A stretch of DNA of 64,000 nt from NCBI GenBank assembly GCA_015501055.1, contig JADNYV010000088.1, positions 1 through 64,000 of the forward strand. Direction: 5' to 3'. How positions within the stretch are numbered: position 1 is the stretch's first letter; every line of letters begins with the position of its first letter. The translations under genes were made by a program, and so were the position numbers. Of this stretch, positions 30,680 to 42,280 are shown piece by piece. Origin of the DNA: Mucidula mucida (taxonomy: Eukaryota; Basidiomycota; Agaricomycetes; Agaricales; Physalacriaceae). The notes beneath the pieces are model-generated. The model did no database searches. It saw only the letters and a program-made list of their open reading frames with translations, and was not told the origin of the DNA.

Positions 30680-33600
30680 TATTTTTGCCACGAGATTTAG
30701 AGGGGAGGAAAATGGTTCAAGTAGAGTTCCAAGATGTCCTTCATGTACCCGCACTACGCAACGATCTACTATCTCCATTCCGCCTCACACGTCAGAAAGG
30801 ATACACCGTTGAGATCATTGGCTCATCCGTCAACTTCCTTCAGGGTGGAACACTCCGTTTCCTAGCCACTGTCAACAACAACAATGTTGGCTACCTTCTT
30901 GGTACAACTCTCAACTCCGCCAAGGTTTTCGCCAATACTAGCGCCGCAACCACTTGTGTCGCTGATCTTCAACTCATTCATGAGCGTTTTGGCCATCTCA
31001 ACTACCGTATGCTTCAGCGAGCAGTCTCAAAGAACCTTATTACTGGTCTGCCTAAAGGGTTGGACATGACCTCTCCCGTTGATCCAATCTGCGAGCCATG
31101 TATTTTTGGGAAACAGCATTGTCATAACATTCCCCACGGACCATCAACTCCTCATTCCCAAACCATTGCTCGCATTCACAGTGACTTAAAGGGACCACTT
31201 GTAACCTCAGCGGACGGTGGTGCACATTATTGGGTCACCTATATCTGCGACAAGCTTTGATATCTTACGGTGGACTTCCTGCAAGCCAAAAGTCAGACGT
31301 TCAAGTCCTTTGGTCGCTTCAAGGCTTATGTTGAGAAATTCCATGGTCTCAAGATCAAGATCTTCCGCTGCGACACAGGTGGCGAGTTCATGGATGGAGG
31401 CTTTCGCAACTTTTGCAAGGACGAGGGGATCCAACGCAAACATACAGAAACCGATGAGCCACATTAAAATGGAATCGCAGAGCGCGTTAATCGCACAATT
31501 GCTGAAGGTGCTACTGCTATGCTCGTTCAATCTCATCTTCCTTCATCATTCTGGAAGCTAGCTGTTGAGGCATTTGTCTATGTTTGGAATTGCTCACCAA
31601 CAGAACCATTTCCTGACACCACTCCATATACAGGATAGAATCACAAACCTCCTAATATCTTGAATCTCCGCGTCTTTGGGTGTTTGGCCTATATTCTTAT
31701 TCGAAAGAAGAATCGCCGCAAACGCATACTTGCCAATCATACTCAGAAGTGCATCTTCATTGGGTACCCAAACGAGTCAAAGACTTGGCGCTTCTATGAC
31801 ACAGTTACTCAGAAATTCTTCAATTCCAGCAATGTCGTCTTCGAAGAACGTGTCTTTCCCGGAAATCACAAAACCCTCATCAGTCCATTCAGCGACCTCT
31901 TCCCCACCTCTCCATCTCTAACCATGCGTATCACAAAAGCACCCAATTTAGGGGGAGATCCTCTACTGCGTCGAGGGGGAGATTTACTCTCCGACGCGCC
32001 AGAGGATCCTCCATCTCCAATATTTCCTGAAGTTTGAACTCCACCTGGCTCACCAATTAATCGTCCATTATCTTCTCTGTCCGATCTCTCTGATCTCACT
32101 GATTTACCCCCAACACCACCTCATCCATTAGCACCAAAAGAGATTCCCGTTCGTGCTGATGGCCTAGCTGATCTTGGTCCTAACTTCGGCCGTGGTATGT
32201 GTGAGCATCGACAGCCTTGGAACTTTGGTGCAGGAAATCTTGTTGAAGCAGTTCTTAGTGCTTGAACAGATGTTAACGAGCTACCTCTTAAAGATGACTA
32301 TCTCTCTGTTTCTGAAATCCTTGAATTTGCCTACAACGGTGTCGTTCACACTGCCAACAAAACCTCATCATATGATGGTGAACCCCAATCCTACCATGAA
32401 GCATGCAGCCGACCACCTGAAGAGGCTGCTCAGTGGCACAAAGCCGCAGTTGACGAGATCAAGGCTCTCATCGAGAATGAAGTCTTTGAGCTTATTGAAC
32501 GGCCTTCTGATCGCAAGGCTATTGGCGGTTGCTGGGTCTTTAAACTCAAACGCAATCCAGATGGCTCAATTAAACGCTACAAAGGGTGTTATGTTGCTAA
32601 AGGATATGATCAGTGCTTCGGTCGGGATTTCAATCAGACGTTCTCACCAACACCATGATGGGCGGCTCTCCGTGCAGTTCTCGTATTAGGTGCACTGGAA
32701 GATCTGGAACTATGGAGTGCCGATGTATCATCAGCATTTCTGAATGGTGAACTTCAGGAGGAGGTATATATGGAGCAGCCGGAAGGATTTGAGCAAAAGG
32801 GGAAGGACTGGGTCTGGCGCCTATTCAAGAGTATCTATGGACTCAAGCAAGCAGGACGTGAGTGGCACAACAAACTACATGCCACGCTTACCTCCAAGGA
32901 AATGGGCTTTAAATGTGTCCGCTGTGAGCACAGCATCTGGGTCTACTCGTCCGGCAACATTTGCAGCATCATCCCCGTATTTGTTGACAATCTGACAATT
33001 GCCGCCAAGTCCACAGAGAGTGCACGCAGCATTGTACAAAAACTCGGTACCTACTTCAAACTACGTTATCTAGGCCCCACTTCCTTCCTTCTTGGTGTTG
33101 AGATCAAGCGCAACCGTGCTCGTCAATCACTCACTCCGTCTCGACGGCAGTATGCTCTTGGAGTTCTTGCACGCGCTGGAATGGCAGACTGTAATTCAGT
33201 CACGACACCACTTGACCCAAGTGTCAAACTCTCCAAGGCAATGGGACCACGTTCAGCTGCAGATTATGAATTCATGCAGAACAAGCCCTATATTAACACT
33301 GTCGGAGCTGTTGCCTACCTCGCCATTGCCACTCGCCCTGACCTTGCATACCCCGTCAGCGTGCTCTCTTGGTACCTCAAGAACCCCGGACCAGCCCATT
33401 GGGAAGCTCTCAAACGAGTTCTCCGCTACATTCAGGGGACCATTGACTATAAGATCGAGTATGCACCCGACCCCAGTCAACCCGGTCAACTCTTCACTGC
33501 GTACTGTGATGCTGACCATGGGGGGAATCTGGATAATGGTGGTTCAACTACTGGATGGGTTGTCAAGATGGGGACTGGGGCTATCAGCTGGATGAGCCGG

Positions 33601-33960
33601 CTTCAATCTTTTGTCACTTTGTTGACAACAGAATCCGAGTTCGTCGCTGCCTGCTCTTCGGGTCAGGAGATCATGTGGCTACGCAACCTCTTCACCGAGT
33701 TTGGCTATAAACTCACCTCGGCATCCCAACTCTACACTGATAATCAATCTGCTATGGCAGTTGCCAGGAACCCAGAGCATCACGGACGTATGAAGAACCT
33801 TGACCTCAAGTTTTATTGGTTGCGGGAACAAGTTGCCCGCCGAAAAATCCGCATCGACCACATCCGCATGGATGACATGCCAGTCGATGCTCTGACGAAG
33901 GCTCTCGGCCGGGAGAAGATGCAGCATATGGTCAAGCTGCTCGGGCTCATTCCATCCTAG
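30680..33960 (+). pseudogene. copia-2 Pol with six in-frame stops
   Basis: A single frame, apart from stops, from a protease remnant (VEFQDVLHVPALRNDLLSPF) through integrase (HERFGHLN, CEPCIFGKQ, HSDLKGPL, NGIAERVNRT), reverse transcriptase (RYKGCYVAKGYDQ, LWSADVSSAFLNGEL, YGLKQAGREW) and RNase H (AYCDADHGGN, TESEFVAA, YTDNQSAM) to a stop at 33,958. In-frame stops: TGA 31,258, TAA 31,465, TAG 31,636, TGA 32,035, TGA 32,263 and TGA 32,656. Most are explained by C-to-T or G-to-A changes in conserved codons. The active-site YVDD is FVDN, again a G-to-A change. The enzyme is dead. Confidence 0.9.
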
Positions 33961-33981
33961 ATGTATCCAGCTGAGGGGGAG

Positions 33982-34188
33982 TGTTACAGTACAGCTAGTA
34001 CACGTCTACATTCGGACCCATAATTACATCATCATAGTTTACATATAGCCGGAGGCGACGGTGACTAGACTTAACGTCTTACCGTCACCGTCGACTCCAG
34101 GTACGTAGCTACCTTACCTGCTACTAATTCAAACGTCTTACCGTCACCGTCGACTCCAGGCTCGCTCTAAGCTCCCTGCTCCTTGACA
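33982..34188 (+). repeat. copia-2 3' LTR
   Basis: Identical to the 5' LTR over 207 bp. Preceded by the purine tract GAGGGGGAG and followed by the second target copy ACTTG. Confidence 0.95.
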
Positions 34189-34759
34189 ACTTGAGGGGCG
34201 AGGAATGCTGGGGAGGCGTATCCAACTGGGTTGGATTCGACCTGAATAACAGAATCAGTGAAGGGATCCTGGAATCAAAAAAACTCACCTCTAGCGTCTC
34301 CTGCTTCTTTCCTTTGGCATGGCGCGTTGTACCATTGCCCACCGCTTTACGCTTCGGTTGCCTTGCCTGTGTGCCACGAGTCGACCCTTGTTGGGCATCT
34401 CCGCTCCCTCTGGCTTGCGTTCCAGCAGCTGCAGAGGCCTCATTTCTGCGATACTCCTGGTAGCGCTGGAATGCGCCCTTCAGTTCCGCGGCGGGTGAAC
34501 GCGTCGGCTCCTGGGATATACTCGACGCGCTATTGTCACGCAACAAGGGTTTGGATGAAACGGAGGCGATGTGGGACGTTTGGGCTTCCAAATCGATGGG
34601 TGATGAATCCCGAGCACGCAGGTCAGCGGGCAACGCGGCATTAGGTGTCGACATTTTACCAGCGCCTTTGTTCGGTGTACGGTTGTTGTGAACAATGGGC
34701 ATGGCGTCTATGTCGTGATTGTTGGGGAGATAGTCGCTGAGACACGGATTATTGACCGT

Positions 34760-34905
34760 GAAGAGCAGACGATAGGTGGTGGTGGAAAGGCAAGAGTGAA
34801 TTTACCTCGAGTATGTGGACAGACTACAATGGGCGATGAGCTCGGAGGATGCCGGTGGCCTTTGTTCGCCAAATCGGGTAACTCGACGACAAAATGACTG
34901 TCGCG
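34760..34905 (-). promoter_or_regulatory. Conserved upstream block of L3
   Basis: Plus-strand GGTGGTGGTGGAAAGGCAAG, CAATGGGCGATGAGCTCGG, GGATGCCGGTGG and TTTGTTCGCCA in the same order as the other family members. R3 has the same block with small changes. Confidence 0.45.
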
Positions 34906-35285
34906 CACGGGTGGCTCATCCAAAGAGAAGACACATCTCAGCTGGGGCATTAAAGAAATAATAGCTACCCACATTCTAAGCGATTGTCGTTGAACTGATA
35001 TTGCGCCACTCTTGAAGATCGAAATGGGAATCTCCATCAGGAGTGTGACAGAACTCCTGATTTGTCAAAGATAAATCCGGATAAGCCACGTTATGCCGCA
35101 TGTCGATGATGGCAGCATGGGGAAGATGGCGCGGGTAACATGACCGTGTTAAGATGATTGGGCCGATGGCACGACAATGACACATATTTCGGCTTGGTGC
35201 ACAACAACGAGGGCCAGCCGCACCACTCAAATGATCTAGAGGCGAGCTAGACTTCAAGCAAGTTACCCTTCCAAAGTAAAGCGAA

Positions 35286-38200
35286 TGAAATACCTTTTAC
35301 TGGTGGCCAGGACATGTCGACAAGCGCAATTTCTCGGAGGACCTAACACAGAGATAGCTTGTTGATAGCACCATGACCAGCGATTAGTCATCCTAACCTG
35401 TCCCACATTGCAGTAACCACCGTTACTAGATGGTGTCTAAACCATAAGCTTCATGGCCGGACTGCGCCCGTAAGTCTGACTAAATTTCATATAAGAAGGC
35501 AGTCGTGAGCTCACAGAAGATGTCCTTTCTATGTGAAGGCGGGACCGCCAGTCCAAGCCGCGCGATTGTTGTAGTTGGAATGCGACTGGCAGATGGCCTA
35601 AATCAGAAGGATGTACTTCAGAATCCCAGACGTATCATTGTGCGGCGCGTAGACCCAGACAGCTCGAACGCGTACTCTTTGCCGCTGTAATGACTGGTTT
35701 CCGTTTTTACACCCATCCGTTGGCAGGCAGCAGGGTCGTCGAGTCGCCAGCATCATACGCGACGAATAGATGGAGAAGACAGCAACTGTTCTCGTGAGTT
35801 GCCTGAATAAACCTGTATCATAGCGGCGTGTTTGTGAGATGATGATGGAAGCAATTGGGAAGGAAAGCAACCTGGGCGATGTACATTTGCCGGCGGCACT
35901 TTCCTCTTCCTCCTCCCACAATCGTTGCGCGTCTCATATGTATATCTTTCTCCTAGCTGCTTGAAACTACCGGAATGCTGGAGAAATCTACACTTTGTCA
36001 CCTCCCACCACCATGACCAACTACCCGCCCGCGACAACGACAACAACAACGGCAGTGACCGGAAGTAATCAATTGGGTACCGGTTGGGTACAGGTTTGAT
36101 TTCACCATTCTATCGGCGCAGCTCACATTCCCAACAGGGCTGTATAAACAGCTATTGCTGTCATCGACTTCTTAACAACGAACGAACAAAGTCTAGCTTC
36201 TACTAGAACGGGAATGCCTGAAAGGATTTCAGCTCGCCACCTCCCAGCCTTGTCCATCGACGGTCACGCAGACGTTCCTTATCTCCCGCGCTTTTGCTTC
36301 ACTTCCTGTTCACTCCTACGGACGATTGCACTGCTGCTCAATCGCGCGCATACTGCGATGCCAGCGGGCATCGCGCTTCGTCGACCGAGTGTACTACAAG
36401 CTTTCGGTTTAATGACGTTAATGGCCAATTCGATGTTGCGGACGGAGGGCAATATGGACGGTTTAGAGACGTTGCGGGACATTCTTACGCGCGGCGCGGC
36501 GTATCGGACCTATTTAGAGAGGAAATTGCTAATCTGTTGTTGGGCGTGATGCTCTTCAGGGCAGGCGGTGCAGTGTATGCGAAGCTTGTCCTCCATCGTA
36601 ACGAGACGCGGTATCATATGCACGACTTGTCGACGCGTTCTCTTTTGTTCGGCAGAATGTCAACGAGCAGACGTGAGTAGAATCGCTCCGTGTCTAAGAG
36701 ACGATCGTGAGTATCCCATCTTCTCTCGTTGAGTCGGTTTACGAGACTAGCTCCGTGTCTCGGTTTAGCACATATTCTCGATAGTAGCGGACCCGCCAAA
36801 GTTAAACTAGCGACGCTGTAGGAGTTCCCGCAGCTACAACGGCTACACCACCCGCCCGTTGTACCGCAGAACGACTTCCATACGAGGGCCGGCGTATCTT
36901 CGGACGCGCTCGCGCTCATCTTGAAAGGCAACGTGTTGGGACGGACAATCGAATATAACGCAGGTATATATGTTAATAAGAGATCTGGTGTTTTTCTGAC
37001 GTCGTGGTAGAACCGAATAGCGAAAATTACGAGTACCGGTTGGAGTGATCGAGCCAACCGTTTGAACACATTTACGAAGCACCGAACTATTGTTGTAGGG
37101 CGAGAAAAGTTCCTCTCTTCTGTTTGATACAGTAACACTCATGTGGGACAAAAAGGACAGGTATCACAGGACGGACATAGTACGACGTCGCTTTTGCCAC
37201 GCGGCGTAGTTTCCGCTTACCACAATCTTTCTAGCTTTGGCTGCTAGTTCCCCGACAGTTAGAAATGAGCGACCTTGTAAAATGGCATTCAGCGTATTCA
37301 ACATTATGGATGGCGTACACTACTCAACTGCGTGACCTAGCGCGGTGGGAACTATTGGACCTTATCTTCGCAATGGTATAACGAGTCTCAGGATGCGCGC
37401 CTGTCTTGGTTAGGCCATACACGACAATGAACGATTAGATCTCTCCGATATTGGTACGAAGTCCTCCGCCGTCCTAGAGTTGCGCGCTTCTCGATACGTG
37501 TGAAGTTGCGCCCGCAAGCCTCCCGACAGTCTGGGACGAGGTTTTTGATTGCATATTGGGAAGGACACACTCAGGCACGCTTCATGGTCTATGGAAGGGT
37601 AGGCATGAATGTCGTTACTTCTCATTTCCTTGGGACGCTATCGAGTTTGCAGGGAATATACAACTTTACGCAAGGTATAGTACAAAAAGTGTTACGGTTG
37701 GAATCAAGCCGCGGTGACTGTGGCATCTTGGCTGTGCGTAGATTCAGAACCATTGCTCCAGGATATACAGCGTGATTACTCACTCTGTCGGCGACAACTG
37801 CGCCTCCTGCACTTCAACCTTCACATTAAAGGCATCCTCTAACTAATCTAAGTCAAGGTCATGTTCGTGTCATCTTGTCACATGCATAGGATGGGGACGC
37901 ACAGACGCGCACATTTTGTCCAGTCACTCTTTCTCCCTTGTATATGCCCTGTAACGCCCAGTGGCGTCTCGACGAGCATATTTCTTGCCTAGTCGCTGAG
38001 GGTCTGTCGTGTACTGATAGACATGTCATGTATGGTAGCATCAAAAGATAGTGGCACGCACGTTAATGCCAAAGTTCATGATGGTGTGTTTTAACAGCTG
38101 TAAAGCGCTTAACGCATGTGGGGGGGCTTGTGGAGCGGAGTTGTTATTGGTCGTTCTTTCAACTTCGGCAGCTCAGCCGGAGCGGCATCTCAACCTCTTC

Positions 38201-38370
38201 TTTGTTCTGTACCCCCACGCGTAACTTACAATTCACGTATCATGCCTTTTTACGGCCACTTGACAGCTGCCATCATTGACTGTTATCACAGTCTTATGGC
38301 CACTGAAGGCCCTGTATATGTTCGTAGCTCAGTTTCAACTGGAATTGGGCCTTGACAGCAACCATTGCAG
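35286..38370. other. Unique spacer before the kinase-like genes
   Basis: Homology to R cannot be followed here because R leaves the window. One palindromic motif TGCCGGCGGCA lies at 35,888-35,898. Unassigned open frames exist: plus strand about 36,294-36,680 (with GQFDVADGGQYGRFRDVAGH), minus strand 36,614-37,138, and plus strand about 37,525-37,680 (DEVFDCILGRTHSGTLHGLW). The last may be an upstream exon or remnant linked to the kinase-like genes. None could be named. Confidence 0.35.
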
Positions 38371-39603
38371 AACCTCCCAGAGTCCCTGTCAGATTGGGGA
38401 GTGTCGGTCCCCGAAAACGATATTTGGGTGGGCCTACACTCCCTGTTTCAAGCACATGGTATCGAACTCTGGAAACGGGGTTATTGGGTTCGCTTGACGC
38501 GTCCTGGAATCGGCTATCCGCTCAGTAGCGGGTTTATATACGTCGCACCCCATCTCAAATACAATGTGGGATCCGGTGGTGGAAGAGAATTGAAATATAA
38601 GACCTTCTCTGCAAGTTTGCCTTTTCAATTCGAATATTGACTAATTGTTTATAGTCTCTTCATCACCGCGTCGGGAACAACCGTGACGGTGTCGCGGTAG
38701 TCGTCCACGCTGCTGTTAAAGGAGAAGAGGGCAGGGAACGCCTCAGACTGACACGACTATTTGGGACGGGTGGCGAAAGCTCGGTAGCTACCAACCACAT
38801 GTTGCCGTTGTGGGGCGAGATCATTTATGAGGATATGGTGTTCATCGTTTCTCCTCTTGTTCACGCGTCCTTCCAGGCCGTCTTTGACACGGAGATGGAA
38901 GATAACCGTGCAATTGGGAGGGGCAACTCAGTCGGTGATATCTTGGACATGATGCTCCAGTGTATCGAGGTGATTCTTTCTGGAATCTTCCTGGCGTACT
39001 AAGCTTACTGGTTATCTAAGGCGATTGCCTTCCTGCATAGCCATCGAATAGCACATAGGGTATGCATTTTTCATCTCTCGAGTCCCCCTTTGGCCCTAAA
39101 TTGCCCTAGGACGCCTTCATTCAGAACTATTTAGTTCAATGGTTACCGCAGAGCTTACGCCGCGGGAAACCGTCAACAACTAAGCCTCGCGTATACCTTA
39201 TTGATCTAGAGTTCTCGATTCAGTTCTCCGCCGATTGTCCAGAGGATCAGTGCAAGGTAGTTGGACCGCCTGTAGATTCACCACACTATGTTGTCCCCGT
39301 GCCTCCTGAAGGTCAAGATGGAGAACCGTACTGTCCTTTCAAAGCAGATGTATGGCAGCTTGGATATTATCTTCAGCAATTGTCGGTAAGTGTTCGAATC
39401 TATTTTTTTGCCTCCCAATCTAATTACCTCTCAAGTCAAACATCGAAGAAATTGACGCGGTCATTCGAGAGATGGTGAATCCGGATCCGGTTGCAAGGAT
39501 GTCCTGTGAGGATCTCTTGAATAAATTTCGAGACGTAGTATACAACGTCCCGCCGGAGCAGCTTCATGTTGCTCCGACAATCACACTTCTGCCGTACTAC
39601 TAG
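38371..39603 (+). CDS. Protein-kinase-like gene 1 (mushroom type)
   Basis: Exons at 38371-about 38614, 38655-38969, 39021-39059, 39110-39385 and 39436-39603. The product has an N-lobe-like stretch (VAVVVHAAVKGEEGRERLRL, ATNHMLPLWGEIIYEDMVFI), a catalytic loop HRDAFIQN formed across the third intron (HR|DAFIQN, the HRDxxxxN pattern) and DLE in place of DFG (VYLIDLEFS). It ends LHVAPTITLLPYY. Introns are 47-53 nt. The 5' start was not fixed, and the join between the first two exons is out of phase by my reading, so an exon is misplaced or a frameshift exists. The family is common in mushroom genomes. Altered DFG may mean weak or no catalysis. Confidence 0.6.
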
Positions 39604-40044
39604 CTGTTTTTGATCCAACACCTTGTGTATTCGACTGATTGTCCTGAAGAAAGTTTGTTTCCTGCGAAGTACACATTTGTGAACGATTGTAGTCCCGACT
39701 CGTTAGATCACTAAACGCGGGCTCAAGTTCCCACGGTTTGCCCTTGTCCACCATCACACGCGCCGAAAGGCTGTAGGTTCCTCTGTCGTGCAGGTCTGTC
39801 TTGCGCTCGTCTCGGATACCTGCTAACACGATTTGTGTGTCTCTGATGAATACTCTTAAAGGCTGCGAACCGTGCACGACCTCCATGACCTCAACTTCGC
39901 GATCTTATTTCGTCCAGATAGCTACTCTAGCTTCGGCAACGTGATTTTCTATATGGCTCTTCAAAAGCTTTGCCCAGGTAACCTGTGCGCAGATGGTATG
40001 GACTCGAAATGTCGCCAATGCTCCCGAATAATATGTTTTCACAG

Positions 40045-41311
40045 GCGGCACCGGCGTCTTTATCAGAGTGGCAAGCACCTGCCTCGATCGAAAGACGCAA
40101 AGCATTCTGGAGCTGTCTTCGCCCAGCCATTGATCGCCTTGGTATCCGACTATGGTTACCCAGTGGCTCAGATAACCTTCGAAAACCCGATCCTGAATAT
40201 CCAACGAATAGCAGCTTTCTCTTCGTTGGTCCTCAGCTCTTCTCCGAAGACAGCGGCGCACAACTGAAAGAAATTGAACTTACGATACGTTGCTCGTTCT
40301 CTGTCGGTCAGCAATCTCACAGACACGTTCATTAGAATGGTCACCTCACGGCAGGTACTAATCGTGAGGGCATCGCGGTTGTCCTACGCGTCATATGTAG
40401 AGGCGCAGACGGCAAAGAACATCTGCGAATGCTGAGACGAGTGGCTACTGGCCTCGAGAGTCTTGTAGCGACAAATCACATGTTGCCCATCTGGAACGGC
40501 ATCGTATACGACGACCTTGTCTGCACCGTCTCTCCCATGGTCGGCCCCTCCATTCGGGATGCGTTAGAATGGAAGGGGACCTCAACTGGTGATGTACTCG
40601 ACATGGTTCTGCAAGCTCTTGAAGTAGGTAATCAATTATAGCAGCTAGTCCTTGTCATTGATTTTCATTCAAGGGTCTGTCCTACCTTCATGGCTTGCAC
40701 ATCATGCATCGAGTGAGATTCCACCCACACCCGTCCGTGTACAACACTAACATTGCGTCTTTTAGGACGCATTCGTTCATAACTTCCTTCTACAATGGCT
40801 TCCGGAATCTCTTATCCACGGAAGACCATCGGTGACGCGTCCTCGCGTTTATATCGTTGACCTCGAGTGCGCGCTCGAACTAGGCCAGATTGCGAGGAAG
40901 CCGACTACATGATATTCAGCCCGCCGATCAAGGACCGTCCATATACCATGCCTACACCTCCAGAGGCGACTGATATCATGTATAACTCTCTCAAAGGTGA
41001 CATGTGGCAGTTTGGTTGGTCCTTGCGCCATTTTTCGGTATGTGCGACTTTTTGATGTCACCTCGTTCGGAACTTCCGGTGCCTCCCAGAGCCAACATTC
41101 ATCCATCGACGACATTCTGCGAGAAATGGCTTCAGATGATCCCTCTCGGCGACCGTCCTCTCATGATGCGCATGAAAGACTGCGGACAGAACTGGGGAAA
41201 ATACCGCCGAATCGGCTACATACACAACCGCTGATTCAACGTCCTGCCAACGAAGACATATCTCATCTGTTTCAATTGTGGAATAATAATGGCAAAGCAT
41301 ACATGGGGTAG
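40045..41311 (+). pseudogene. Protein-kinase-like gene 2, frameshifted
   Basis: Tandem homologue of gene 1 with the same architecture: exons 40045-40623, 40674-40712, 40766-41037 and 41090-41311. Catalytic loop HR|DAFVHNFLL, then VYIVDLECALELG. One base is missing at about 40,884, after which the homologous frame resumes (DCEEADYMIF to WQFGWSLRHFS). A TAG at 40,333 also lies in the homologous frame unless it is spliced out. The last exon (DDILREMASDDPSRRPS) spans the left breakpoint of the segmental duplication, so this gene marks the ancestral junction. Confidence 0.6.
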
Positions 41312-42280
41312 TTCTTTGATAATAACATTGTTCACATCACGGACGACGTTCGAGACTCAGTGAAGAGCGATCGTACCTCTCAAGCTGAACGAATCTTTAT
41401 TCTTGAGGAACAAAGGGCGTTGTATGCTACTTCGTTTCAGCTACCCAACATAGGCCTTCCCATCGTTACCCCTCGCTTGGTACACAGGCTGTTGTCCAGG
41501 AGCGTACCGAGATGTACGGCGTAATCAAGCTGGCCACGTTTTCAAGGAAGGAAGCGCAGCATACAGCTTTTTGGACCTCGAAGTAATAGTCGTTGTTGAG
41601 GGCCAATTTATAGGACCTGTCGACGCAGTTTCGAGACTCCTCGTCTGTTCGTTTTTCAATGGCTACTCCAGATCGTCTTCACAAGAATGGTTTGTCGGGA
41701 GGCGTAGGCAGTAGACTCCACTGAGGCATAGTGTTCGGCTGCTGAGGATCGCAGAACTTCCATCTCTCAGCTTCGTTGCGCAGAGTGGGGTGAAGAAGTA
41801 GATAACTATCCTGCTCGACTGCAATTCTGACTGTTTTGAAGATATAAATGTCTCCAGGAGCTTATATGCGCAAATGTGGCGGGGATCGCGTTGAAAATGA
41901 GCCGGAGGAAGTAGATGCCACAATGTCTTCGGAGGTCAGGTAGTGACAGGTTTCCAGGTAAGGGAGCCGGGATTTTCAGCAGGGTAAGTGTTCATGGATG
42001 CCCAGGACTTTGCGCAGAACCATCTTTATAGTATCCCCACCGTTAAATTGTTCTCGAGGTATAATAACATCAACATGGCTTGTTTTCGAACAACAGTGAG
42101 TGATTCAGATCAGTCTAGAACAAGAGAGTCGACCACGTATGTGATATGCACATCTGACAAGGGTAACCAGACAACATATTGAACTGTGGCGCACATATGC
42201 GATACTTATCTCGCGGGGTACCAGGGAGACTGGAGGATTTTGATCGACCAATTAACGAGAGCATTAGGCACGTCTTGTGA

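Larger units (their letters stand above)
30352..34188 (+). mobile_element. Ty1/copia element copia-2, non-autonomous, recent
   Basis: Two 207-bp LTRs (30,352-30,558 and 33,982-34,188) read as identical. The target duplication is ACTTG (30,347-30,351 and 34,189-34,193). Copy R has the unbroken site GGAAGCTTACTTGAGGGG at about 62,894-62,911. The internal region lacks Gag and most of the protease and holds a Pol with six in-frame stops. PBS GGTTATGGGCCCCGG at 30,559 and a polypurine tract GCTGAGGGGGAG before the 3' LTR complete it. It must have moved with proteins supplied by another element. Confidence 0.93.
29988..34702 (-). pseudogene. Novel family protein L3, split by copia-2
   Basis: Exon 1 is 34702-34289 (138 codons, MPIVHNNRTPNKGAG to GKKQETLE), exon 2 34241-34191 (VESNPVGYASPAFLAPQ) and exon 3 30299-29988 (VPSSEPDAFAHYRFFML to EVSGQLLQ). 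The bipartite basic segment is KRKAVGNGTTRHAKGKK. Copia-2 sits at the donor of intron 2. Its 5-bp target (minus CAAGT) covers the last three exon bases and the GT, so the donor is followed by LTR instead of AAGC and the intron gains 3.8 kb. Exons are otherwise intact and match R3. Whether a transcript can still be spliced is unknown, but normal splicing is unlikely. Confidence 0.75.
5034..35285. repeat. Segmental duplication, copy L
   Basis: This segment is collinear and highly similar to 41,225-64,000 over genes, introns and intergenic DNA. The offset starts at 36,191 bp and changes only at indels. Shared landmarks are the kinase tail, APH-like exon, family genes L1/R1, L2/R2 and L3/R3, the lipase, the secreted-peptide exon, MULE remains and the zinc-finger gene. 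Copy L carries four large differences from R: a MITE (17,178), about 750 bp at 17,806-18,560, the MULE body with its gypsy insertion, and copia-2. Both copies lie in the same orientation, about 6 kb apart. L ends near 35,285, and R continues past the window edge. Confidence 0.9.

Noticed and set aside
36614..37138. 174-codon minus-strand frame in the spacer
   Set aside because: No motif, no second copy for comparison, and a competing plus-strand frame. Length alone in GC-rich DNA is weak evidence.
39581..39886. Minus-strand ATG frame of 101 codons between the two kinase-like genes
   Set aside because: Composition looks plausible, but it overlaps the end of kinase-like gene 1 and the 5' region of gene 2, and no homologue or splice context was seen. 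Not enough to call a gene.
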